Below, piece by piece: positions 7,394-13,973 of a stretch of 13,973 nucleotides of DNA. The number at the start of each line of letters is the position of its first letter. Position 1 is the stretch's first letter. Origin of the DNA: B1SED10-16 sp046498365 (GTDB lineage Bacteria; Desulfobacterota; Desulfobacteria; Desulfobacterales; Desulfosalsimonadaceae). The position numbers and the translations under genes were made by a program. Below the pieces are notes generated by a model. It saw only the letters and a list, made by a program, of their open reading frames with translations, was not told the DNA's origin and did no database searches. The stretch covers positions 1 to 13,973 of the forward strand of contig JAWOAV010000151.1 in NCBI GenBank assembly GCA_046498365.1, in the 5' to 3' direction.

Positions 7394-8701
7394 ATGGGAG
7401 AATCAGCAATCAAACTGGGGGGAAAACACAAAAGCAGTTTTCTCGACAAGGTAAAAGAACTCCTTCCGGAAGGGGGGAACCTTGATCTCTGCCTGACATG
7501 CGGCGCCTGCTCATCCGGCTGCCCCGCAACCGGCATCGGCGGGATGGATGCACGCAAATTCCTGCGCATGGCCGCACTGGGCATGGACGAGGAAATTACC
7601 ACAAGCCCCTGGGTATGGCATTGCACCATGTGCCAGCGGTGCATTTATGTGTGCCCGATGCAGATCAATATTCCCCAGCTCGTTTTTTATGCACGCCAAA
7701 GCTGGCCGCGGGATCAACGGCCCAAGGGCATTTTGGGATCGTGCGACATGGCCCTGAAGAATGATACATGCAGCGCCATGGGGACCAACGAGGAGGACTT
7801 CCAGTTTGTGGTGGAAGACGTGCTCGAGGAATACCGCGAAGCGCAACCCGAGTTTGCGGACATGCAGGCGCCCATTGACAAGCAGGGGGCCTATTATTTT
7901 CTCAACCAGAATTCCCGCGAACCGGTCACCGAACCGGACGAGATGGTGCCGCTCTGGAAAATTCTTCACATCGTCGGAGCCGACTGGACCTACGGGTCAA
8001 AAGGATGGGCTGCGGAGAACTACTGCATGTTCATGGCGGATGACGAAGCGTGGAAACACATCGTGGAGGTCAAGGCAAAAGCAGTCGATGACCTTGGCTG
8101 CAAGGTATGGCTCAATACAGAGTGAGGGCACGAACTCTTTGCAGTCCGGGCCGGACTCAAAAAATACAACATTTCCCACAATTTTGAAATCCAGAGCATC
8201 ATCCAGCTTTATGCCCAGTGGATAAAAGAAGGGAAGCTGAACGTTACTTCCGACTGGAACAAGGACCTGAAAATCAAGTTCACGGTTCAGGACCCATGCC
8301 AGCTGGTGCGCAAGTCTTTCGGGGACCCGGTCGCCGATGACCTGCGATTCGTGGTCAAAAGCGTTGTCGGGGAGGAAAACTTCATCGACATGGCCCCCAA
8401 CAAATCCAACAACTACTGCTGCGGCGGCGGCGGCGGGTTCCTCCAGGCCGGATACCCGGAGGAACGCCGGCAGTACGGCAAAATGAAGGCGGACCAGATC
8501 CTGGCCACCGGCGCCCCCTACTGCATTACCCCCTGCCACAACTGTCACGCCCAGGTCCATGACCTGAGCGATATACGGGGGCACGCATGGGAAACACTGC
8601 ACCTGTGGACGCTGATCTGCCTGTCGCTCGGCATTCTCGGCGAAAACGAACGGGAGTATCTGGGAGAAGACCTTAAAAACGTGGCGGTGTACGGCGCATA
8701 A
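7394..8701 (+). CDS. Selenocysteine-containing (Fe-S) protein, DsrK/HdrD-like, single CCG domain
   Basis: I read this as one 435-residue protein with Sec at residue 244 (TGA, 8123-8125). The frame is intact on both sides. Residues 33-43 (CX2CX2CX3CP) and 77-87 (CX2CX2CX3CP) bind two [4Fe-4S] clusters. Residues about 195-246 resemble the DsrK/HdrD segment leading into [S/T]ECGH, here TEUGH, so Sec replaces the conserved Cys. A CCG domain follows: C302, C342-C343 and C381/C384 (CX39CCX37CX2C), the ligand set of the noncubane cluster in HdrB. Such proteins pass electrons between quinol or ferredoxin partners and thiols/disulfides. GGAGG lies 7 bp before the ATG. A SECIS-like hairpin follows the TGA, and a terminator follows the gene. 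No HdrA, DsrM or other partner is adjacent. The alternative is a recent nonsense mutation, which I consider less likely. Confidence 0.85.
8123..8163 (+). promoter_or_regulatory. Sec codon (TGA) with candidate bacterial SECIS element
   Basis: The TGA at 8123-8125 is followed by AGTCC (8143-8147), loop GGGCC (8148-8152) and GGACT (8153-8157). This is a perfect five-pair apical stem. G8148 and C8152 can add one pair, and TTT (8138-8140) can pair with AAA (8159-8161) below a small internal loop. The loop begins with G, and 22 bases separate the TGA from it. As I recall the bacterial SECIS rules, a G in the first two loop positions and a spacing of about 16-37 bases are required, so both are met. 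SelB would bind here to deliver Sec-tRNA. Confidence 0.72.
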
Positions 8702-8751
8702 AACCGGCACTACGATAGCGGCTTTCAAGAACGGCGGTTCTTCTTTGCCAT

Positions 8752-8791
8752 AAAAAAACGCCCCTGGGCAAACCGGCAGGGGCGTTTTTTT
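8752..8791. terminator. Intrinsic terminator, possibly bidirectional
   Basis: AAAAAAACGCCCCTG (8752-8766) and CAGGGGCGTTTTTTT (8777-8791) form a perfect 15-bp stem with a 10-base loop. The A and T runs on either side allow termination on both strands. It ends the selenoprotein transcript 50 bases after the stop codon and separates it from the DUF99 gene. A smaller hairpin just upstream (AAGAAC 8727-8732 with GTTCTT 8737-8742) lacks a clean T run. Confidence 0.93.
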
Positions 8792-8817
8792 GTCCTCCGG
8801 GGGAGGAAAACAATATC

Positions 8818-9387
8818 ATGGAAAAACGTTTTTCAAACGTGGCGGGATTTGACGATGCCCCCTTCGACAGAAACGCCCAGGGCGATGTTACAATCGTCGG
8901 AACCGTTTACGCGGGGCTGCGCTTTGATGGCGTGCTGATGACCGACGTTGAAAAAGACGGCTTCAACGCGGCATCCAGAATTATCGAAAGCATTGAAAAA
9001 TCGAGATTCCCGGAACATATCCGGCTGATCATGCTGGGCGGGATCGCCTTTGCCGGTTTTAACGTCATTGATGTTTTCGAACTCTACGAACGCTTATGCA
9101 CGCCGGTTCTCGTAATCGCTCGCAGGGCGCCCGATATGGATGCCATTTGCAGGGCGTTGACCGGCGGCCACATCCCCCACGGCCGGGCCAAGTGGGAACT
9201 GATCCGCCGGCTCGGACCGATGACGCCCGTCAAAAATGTTTTCGCGCAAACCATTGGTTTGTCCGCCGAACAGGCGGCCGACACCATTGAACGGTTTTCC
9301 ATCCACGGCAACATGCCGGAACCGTTGCGAAGTTCCCATCTCATTGCCGGCGCCCTTTCATACGGTCATAGCCGGGGGCGCCCGTGA
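8818..9387 (+). CDS. DUF99 (UPF0215) family protein, predicted endonuclease dU
   Basis: This 189-residue protein matches the DUF99 family (Pfam PF01949, named endonuclease dU; structurally related to endonuclease V). Motifs are GFDDAPF (10-16), VGTVYAG (27-33), DGVLMTDVEKDG (37-48), GGIAFAGFNVID (74-85) and VIARRAPD (99-106). D12/D13, D37 and D85 are plausible metal ligands by analogy with endonuclease V. A role in repair of deaminated or uracil-containing DNA follows from the family name and is not shown by the sequence. The ATG has GGGGGAGG about 11 bases upstream. The gene follows the terminator, so it must have its own promoter in the short gap or depend on read-through. It is convergent with the AsmA-like gene, 62 bp away. 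Confidence 0.85.
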   Translation: MEKRFSNVAGFDDAPFDRNAQGDVTIVGTVYAGLRFDGVLMTDVEKDGFNAASRIIESIEKSRFPEHIRLIMLGGIAFAGFNVIDVFELYERLCTPVLVIARRAPDMDAICRALTGGHIPHGRAKWELIRRLGPMTPVKNVFAQTIGLSAEQAADTIERFSIHGNMPEPLRSSHLIAGALSYGHSRGRP

Positions 9388-9394
9388 CTGCCGA

Positions 9395-9446
9395 CCGGCG
9401 TTGCCACCGCAACCGGGGGCCTGCAATCCCCGGAAGCGCGACCGGG
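9395..9446. other. GC-rich hairpins in the convergent gap (DUF99 / AsmA-like)
   Basis: CCGG-C-GTTGC (9395-9404) pairs with GCAA-CCGG (9409-9416) around a CACC loop with one bulge. CCCGG (9429-9433) pairs with CCGGG (9442-9446). They lie between two converging genes where terminators are expected, but neither is followed by a T run on either strand. They are therefore only possible, non-canonical terminators. Confidence 0.3.
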
Positions 9447-9449
9447 AAT

Positions 9450-12400
9450 TTAAAAAAAATCCTCTATTTCTTTGGCGGATGATGTTGCTTTCCGAAAAAA
9501 CGACCACATTTTCTGTATCTGGGCCGTAAGGGGCGTTCTGAGGGTTGACACCTGGTGGTCGCCAAGGGTTCCGGTAACCCTGGCCTGAAGGATGATTCGC
9601 CGCAAAAAGTCAATAGTATGATGCTTCAGGAGGTTGACAAGGGGGATTCTATCCAGGATGCCGTCGTTTCTTGCCAGCGTGACCAACAAATAAACGGGCT
9701 GATCCGCAAAATCCACATCGTCCTGGAGCCCGATAAATCCTTCCAGGTAAATCGGTATGGAGCCGCCGGTGAAAAGCAGATTTTCTACGTTGATCATGTT
9801 GTTTTCAACACGGAATTCCCCGTAGGCATCGGTAACCGGGTTCTGGGTGGGGAGCCTGAGGTCGAAAACGCTTAAGACCGCAACCAGGATCGGGAAGCTG
9901 TAGAGCTTCCCGTTATTGACCGCCACCTCTCCTTTTCCTTTAACCGCCTGCGCCGCAAAAGAACGCCCTTCCAGAGAGACTGTAGATTGCAGCTCCCCTT
10001 CCAACGACTGTTCTCCCGTGATTTCGAATGAATCCGAAAGGGTTTTCAGATTCATCCGGGAAATGCCGAATTGGGTCGCCCAGGTTTTATCCGCCGTGTT
10101 GATCCGCGTGGACGGGGAATCGATGCGGCCGCCATACGCCAGTATGTGAATATTTCTGAAATCAAGCGCGGGCGCATCATAGGTAAAATCGGATGAAAAG
10201 TGCTCGGCCGCGAATTTTCCAACCATCAACTCGTCAAAGGAGATGCTGCCGGAATACCCGCTGCCCGAGAACCGAAACATCAGGGACCCGCTTGCGCCGA
10301 TCGGCAGGCCGGAATACGTTACGGTTGCGTCCTCCATCATTGCGGCGATATTGCCGGACAAGACAAAGGCATTTTCCCGCCGGGCGGCTTCGATTTTACC
10401 GGTAAAACTTGCCTGGCCCGACATTTCCGCCCCTTCAAGCCCGAGGTCAAACGGCAGTTGGTCATAGCGTTCCGGAGACAGGTCAAACGTTTCGGAATCA
10501 ATAAGCAGGTAGGGATCTTCCTTTCCGCCATCTACGGGGAAACGGCCGCTCCCATTCATCTGGATCCCGAAGACAAGCCCTTTGCAGCGCTCCAGCGCAA
10601 GGACTCCGGATTCCTGTACCAGGCGGCCTTGCAAGGATTCCGCCACCCGACCATAAACCGGATGGGAAAAGAAAACATCCGTTACATCTGCCTGCGCACG
10701 AATCCCGGACAATGAACCGGCAACGGAATTTTCGGCAGGACGCCACTGCCGGGCCTGGAGGTCCAGATCAAAGCGGCCGCCGACTTGCCAATCACCTAAG
10801 TCCACGTTCAACCATTCCAGAATCTCCTGTTCCAGGGGCATATCCTGCCCATGGATGGTAAAATCGGCTGCCAGCCGGTCTTCTATCAAGAGGGTGCCGG
10901 CACCCTGAACCGGGCTTCCGTCGATATCCCCCGAAACCGCTTCAAAGACCACGCGCGGCGCATCCGTAGACCACCGGATGTTTCCGGCGGCATTGGAAAA
11001 CACATACGGAAGCGCCGGGGGGGAAAGCGTTTGCGCCTGCACCGTCACATCCAGAGAGACTGCGTCCCCCGCAAGTTGGATACGGCCGCCGACGCTCCCG
11101 TTTGAAGGCCCGGTAAAACGGATGCCTTCCCGAACATCTTCCGGGAGAATGGACATCAACGCATCGTTTTGCGCAATATCCGCAAAACGGACCTGGAAAT
11201 CAGGGTTTTCCATCTCCATGTCCAGAAGATCGAAGGTGCCGGACGCCTCGGCCCTGCCGTCCCAGAAATGGGCGCTTGCGCTGTTTACGGTCACTTTGCC
11301 CCCGGTCTGCATGGCGGCGTCGAGCGCAAAGGAAGAAATGTCGATTCCCGGCTCTTCAAGGGTTCCGGAACCATCCCGGATATCGATCTTGGCATGGTAA
11401 TCAAACCCGTCTTCGGGCCGCCACGTGCCGTTCACGGCGCCACCAAGGCTCCCCGCATCAATGCGGCCCGGATGAAACCGTTCCGGCAGCAGTGCAAACA
11501 TGCCCATTTTTTCAAGGCGCGCAAGTTCCAGCCCCTTTGCCTCCCCCTGGAACCGGAACGCGTCGATTTCGTTCTCCCCCAGCGTGATCGCCGCTTCCGG
11601 GATGTTGACATGCCCCCCAACCGCCTGAAGCTGCCCGGCGTGAAAAACGACTTCCCTGCCGGCAAACGAGAGCCCTGAGCGGCCGTTGGCAACAACAACT
11701 CCCGAGGCGGGATGCGCCACGGTAATCCCGGTAAGAACAAGATCCCCCACCAATTGACGTGTGGCGGTCAAAAAGGTAACGGCGCCGGTCAGCACCCCGT
11801 CAACGCGCAGCGCTGAAGGATCTATGCCGATCCCGGCGATCTGTATTTCCGGCAGGAAGGAAACATCAAAACCGCTCGCCAAAAGATCCGCTTGAACAAA
11901 ACCGTGCTCCCTGTCCGCTTCAAACTTGATTTTTACATCATTTTTACCGATTGTGAAAAAAATCGTCCCGGAAACGTCCCCATCCTCCGCCGGACCGGCG
12001 GACACACGGAGGCCTTCCAGGAAAACCGGCTTGAAATCCCCGGGCAGGCGCACATCCACTCTGCCGCTGCCGATGACCAGGTCCGGCAGGCTGTCCGAAA
12101 AATCCGCGTCCTGCATGAGCGAAACCCCCCACCGGCGAATGCGTTCGGTCGCTGCCGCTTCCACGCTGCCGATATGAACCCGCCTGGCCCGGTACCGGCC
12201 GGTGAGCAGGGCGCCGAAGTCGTGCTCGACGGACACATCCATCAACAGGAGCGGTTCTTTGGGAAGATCTCGCGGATGGATGATCAGGCGCCTTGCATGC
12301 ATCCCCCCGTACAGGCTGAAGCCGAATCCCTCGACAGACACCCGGGCATCTGCAAGGCTTTCCATCTTTTTCTCGGCCCAAAAGGAGAACAACGGCCCCA

Positions 12401-12491
12401 AAGGCGCAAAGAAAAGAGCGGCCATAACAACCAGAAGGAGCAGCAGCGCTGCCAGAGACTGTTTTATCCGTTTCCGCGTAAACATCTGCAC
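9450..12491 (-). CDS. AsmA-like / TamB-superfamily envelope protein (1013 aa)
   Basis: A single N-terminal membrane anchor (about residues 10-30, LAALLLLLVVMAALFFAPLG) follows a KRIK basic start. About 950 residues of repeated amphipathic beta-strand sequence come next (alternating hydrophobic residues, many G-x-hydrophobic turns). The C-terminal part (KGKGEVAVNNGKLYSFPILVAVLSVF, then NPVTDAYGEF and GSIPIYLEGFIGL) is typical of AsmA-like C-terminal domains. Members such as AsmA, YhdP and TamB are thought to form hydrophobic grooves that carry phospholipid between the two membranes. Transport of lipid here is inference. The start may be GTG (12489-12491) or ATG (12483-12485). The gene follows the YprB-like gene by 33 bp in the same direction and is probably co-transcribed with it. 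Confidence 0.82.
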   Translation of the reverse strand: MQMFTRKRIKQSLAALLLLLVVMAALFFAPLGPLFSFWAEKKMESLADARVSVEGFGFSLYGGMHARRLIIHPRDLPKEPLLLMDVSVEHDFGALLTGRYRARRVHIGSVEAAATERIRRWGVSLMQDADFSDSLPDLVIGSGRVDVRLPGDFKPVFLEGLRVSAGPAEDGDVSGTIFFTIGKNDVKIKFEADREHGFVQADLLASGFDVSFLPEIQIAGIGIDPSALRVDGVLTGAVTFLTATRQLVGDLVLTGITVAHPASGVVVANGRSGLSFAGREVVFHAGQLQAVGGHVNIPEAAITLGENEIDAFRFQGEAKGLELARLEKMGMFALLPERFHPGRIDAGSLGGAVNGTWRPEDGFDYHAKIDIRDGSGTLEEPGIDISSFALDAAMQTGGKVTVNSASAHFWDGRAEASGTFDLLDMEMENPDFQVRFADIAQNDALMSILPEDVREGIRFTGPSNGSVGGRIQLAGDAVSLDVTVQAQTLSPPALPYVFSNAAGNIRWSTDAPRVVFEAVSGDIDGSPVQGAGTLLIEDRLAADFTIHGQDMPLEQEILEWLNVDLGDWQVGGRFDLDLQARQWRPAENSVAGSLSGIRAQADVTDVFFSHPVYGRVAESLQGRLVQESGVLALERCKGLVFGIQMNGSGRFPVDGGKEDPYLLIDSETFDLSPERYDQLPFDLGLEGAEMSGQASFTGKIEAARRENAFVLSGNIAAMMEDATVTYSGLPIGASGSLMFRFSGSGYSGSISFDELMVGKFAAEHFSSDFTYDAPALDFRNIHILAYGGRIDSPSTRINTADKTWATQFGISRMNLKTLSDSFEITGEQSLEGELQSTVSLEGRSFAAQAVKGKGEVAVNNGKLYSFPILVAVLSVFDLRLPTQNPVTDAYGEFRVENNMINVENLLFTGGSIPIYLEGFIGLQDDVDFADQPVYLLVTLARNDGILDRIPLVNLLKHHTIDFLRRIILQARVTGTLGDHQVSTLRTPLTAQIQKMWSFFRKATSSAKEIEDFF

Positions 12492-12524
12492 GTATCGTCC
12501 GAATGCCGGGAAAAAGTATACAAC

Positions 12525-13367
12525 TTACCCGCCCATAAAAAACCGGCGGCGAAGGGTATCGACCAGCTCCATATCCGGCGCATATGGCACTTCGGGCCGG
12601 GGTGGTATCGCCATGAGCAGATCCTGCGCAAAGGGCGTATCCTTGATTTTCAAATTATACGCATAATGCATCAGCAATTCAAGATTGACGACATCTTCCA
12701 CGTTATATGCGATCAGGGTTTCCCGTGCGCGGGGATCGGCGCGCGTCTCGTATTCCATCCACAGCAGAACGGCAAAATACCCATCTATGCCTTCCAGTTC
12801 GTTTCTCGATATACCGAAGCGTTTTTCCACGCGCTTCAAACCGCCTTTGAATCCCAGGCTGTTTAACACGTATCGCAGGTCGATATGGGCTTGAGGCAGC
12901 CTGACATCAAAAAAAGACTCGATAAACGGCACGTCGAAAGACTTCCCATTGTATGTCACCAGAAGATCATAGGCAGAAATGTCATCGACAAAGCGTTCCA
13001 GGTTCTCCCCGTTGACATAGGTGAAAATGGTTTTTCCGTCGTAGAGGGCAATGGTGGTAATGATATTCATACCGCTGTCGAGGCCCGTGGTTTCGATATC
13101 GATATAGGCGGTTTTATGTTTGAACTGCCTGAACATCCGCCAATGTTCGCCGGCCTTCAAACAATTGTAAAACCATCCTGCCTCCCCGGCTGCCAGGGCC
13201 TTTATGGAGGCCGTAATCGTCCGGGACGCAGCAGCAAAGGTTGCCGCGCTGAAAGACGGTTTTGACCAGCACAGAAAAGAATGCCAGTTGCATATATTTT
13301 CCTCCCACAGCCGCTTTTCCGTGCGGGGGCCGATCCCCTGGATATGACAGAAGGTGTTTTCAAGCAT
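12525..13367 (-). CDS. HhH plus RNase H-like exonuclease, YprB type
   Basis: This 280-residue protein has an N-terminal helix-hairpin-helix-like segment (HIQGIGPRTEKRLWEENI, residues 8-25) and a DEDD-type 3'-5' exonuclease domain (RNase_H_2, YprB family). Catalytic residues visible are D90 and E92 in YIDIETTGL, D145 in YNGKSFDVPF, and D225 with Y221 in YNVEDVVNL, which gives the DEDDy pattern. HIDLRYVL (161-168) is a further conserved block. The HhH part suggests binding of a DNA or RNA backbone; a repair or processing role is inferred. The ATG has GGAGA nine bases upstream. The gene appears to be first of a two-gene unit with the AsmA-like gene. Its promoter should lie in 13368-13500. Confidence 0.88.
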   Translation of the reverse strand: MLENTFCHIQGIGPRTEKRLWEENICNWHSFLCWSKPSFSAATFAAASRTITASIKALAAGEAGWFYNCLKAGEHWRMFRQFKHKTAYIDIETTGLDSGMNIITTIALYDGKTIFTYVNGENLERFVDDISAYDLLVTYNGKSFDVPFIESFFDVRLPQAHIDLRYVLNSLGFKGGLKRVEKRFGISRNELEGIDGYFAVLLWMEYETRADPRARETLIAYNVEDVVNLELLMHYAYNLKIKDTPFAQDLLMAIPPRPEVPYAPDMELVDTLRRRFFMGG

Positions 13368-13469
13368 GGCTTTCTCCGGGGGCCTGTATTGCCGCTATAA
13401 GATTCTGCGTCCCTGTACCGGTCATTCCTGTTCTTCCGGATTTATGGGAAGCGCTCGATTTTTGGTACG

Positions 13470-13483
13470 ATTTGCCGGCAAAT
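13470..13483. promoter_or_regulatory. Perfect 14-bp palindrome upstream of the YprB-like gene
   Basis: ATTTGCCGGCAAAT is fully symmetric and lies about 100 bases upstream of the YprB-like start. It is flanked by TTGGTA (13462-13467) and TATGAT (13484-13489), spaced 16 bases apart, which could be a plus-strand promoter with the palindrome as its operator. No plus-strand gene follows, so a regulatory role is only a possibility. Confidence 0.25.
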
Positions 13484-13500
13484 TATGATAGACCGATCAT

Positions 13501-13600
13501 GACGGCTTCGTAAAAAGTCGATTTTCAGATGGCGCCGTAAAAAGTTCAAGATGAAGGCTTGCGTGATTTCGAAGAATGCAGCGTACTTATCCGTACGTGT
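13501..13600. repeat. Palindromic dispersed repeat, copy B (left half only)
   Basis: GACGGCTTCGTAAAAAGTCG at 13501 opens a segment that aligns with copy A (6964-7060). Shared blocks include TTTTCAGA, GTAAAA followed by GTTCAAGAT, GAAGAAT, and the centre CGTACTT with CCGTACGTG (13584-13599). The similarity stops just after the centre of symmetry. The expected right arm, ending in AAGCCGTC, is absent and is replaced by the phage capsid fragment. The element has therefore been broken at its palindrome centre, by a real rearrangement or by the assembly. Confidence 0.75.
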
Positions 13601-13973
13601 ATGTTTACAAGGCGTATTGCCAGGACAGAGACTGGCCTGGCATTATCGCCAATCAGGTACCAGGCAGTTGAGGAGGTCAGGTAGGGCCACACGACCATGC
13701 GCAGCCGCGGACGGGCCAGGCGCACAGCGTTGGGTTCGTTGTTCGCAGACTCAGGCATGCCGATGGACTTCAGCAGCTCCAACGCCTTCATTTCCAGGGC
13801 CGGGGGCACCAGTAGGACCATGGGGGTTTGGTTAATCTTCTTCCCACGATGGTCGGTCTGGTTCTCGAAGGCTAGGATGGCGCTTTGCAGAGTGCTGTAG
13901 GCAAGCCCGCTGGCAGTGGCCAGGTTGCTCCAGGTGCCCCCACCCAGCTTCACATGGGAGCCGTAGAAAATGG
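13546..13973 (-). pseudogene. Phage major capsid protein, truncated fragment (5' part beyond the edge)
   Basis: The frame is open from the right edge. It shows FYGSH and GGGTWSNLATASGLAY, then a conserved core with NQTDHRGKKINQTP, VLLVPPALEMKALELL, NNEPN, RLRMVVWPYL and TAWYLIGDNARP. This is the pattern of phage major head/capsid proteins (HK97 fold, Mu gpT-like group). The capsid-like reading ends near 13620 (SVLAIR). The next 21 residues before the TGA (13546-13548) are read from the broken palindromic repeat, so the natural C-terminus (my guess is 50 or more residues) is missing. GTG at 13951-13953 is an internal codon, not a credible start, because homology continues to the edge. Either a prophage remnant or an assembly join would explain it. 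Confidence 0.7.

Noticed and set aside
7394..8125. Reading the iron-sulfur locus as two separate genes, or as a pseudogene with a nonsense mutation
   Set aside because: Both halves are in one frame with no indel, the region after the TGA (GHELFAV onward) matches the family without an internal start, and a SECIS-like hairpin follows. The first ATG after the TGA with a usable context is well inside the CCG domain.
7997..8728. 243-codon minus-strand frame antisense to the selenoprotein gene
   Set aside because: It has no recognisable domain and lies opposite a gene with clear Cys motifs. Its length follows from high GC content on the opposite strand.
11892..12866. 324-codon plus-strand frame spanning the AsmA-like and YprB-like genes
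   Set aside because: It crosses two well-supported minus-strand genes and shows no domain; it is a shadow frame.
1..13973. parS site near parAB
   Set aside because: No sequence close to TGTTTCACGTGAAACA was seen by eye on either strand. The site presumably lies elsewhere near the origin.
1..13973. CRISPR array, tRNA or rRNA
   Set aside because: No regularly spaced direct repeats, cloverleaf-like sequence with a CCA or TPsiC arm, or rRNA blocks were recognised.

Overview
The window looks like chromosomal DNA of a Gram-negative anaerobe of the Desulfobacterota (sulfate-reducer type). This is inferred from gene content: a DsrK/HdrD-like iron-sulfur protein that appears to carry selenocysteine, an EF-G paralogue away from ribosomal genes, DUF3842, DUF99, a large AsmA-like envelope protein, and long dispersed palindromic repeats. 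No rRNA, tRNA or CRISPR array was seen.

Layout. Positions 1-2702 (minus strand) hold a co-directional run parA > parB > YacP-like NYN ribonuclease > DUF3842 protein, the last cut by the window edge. A 145-bp palindrome separates the last two genes. A BepA-like M48 protease with TPR repeats (2856-4436, plus) diverges from parA, and its tail overlaps the 3' end of a convergent EF-G gene. That EF-G gene (4344-6377, minus) is translationally coupled to an upstream GerMN-domain exported protein (6374-6940). A 453-bp non-coding stretch with a second palindromic repeat follows. Next comes a plus-strand gene, 7394-8701, interrupted by an in-frame TGA at 8123. Both sides encode one continuous iron-sulfur protein, and a SECIS-like hairpin follows the TGA. 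A perfect intrinsic terminator (8752-8791) closes that gene. A DUF99 (predicted endonuclease dU) gene follows at 8818-9387. The minus strand from 13367 to 9450 encodes an HhH plus RNase H-like exonuclease (YprB type) and a 1013-residue AsmA-like protein. The right end (about 13501-13973) is half of a palindromic repeat, broken at its centre and joined to a C-terminally truncated phage major capsid gene.

How the genes fit together. parAB serves chromosome segregation, and the M48 protease and AsmA-like protein serve the outer envelope. The Sec-containing CCG-domain protein is a probable thiol/disulfide or menaquinol-linked electron-transfer subunit, standing as an isolated transcription unit without its usual HdrA or DsrM partners here. 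The main discovery candidate is this selenoprotein: automated gene calling would cut it in two, and the TGA replaces the Cys of the conserved [S/T]ECGH motif of DsrK/HdrD-like proteins.
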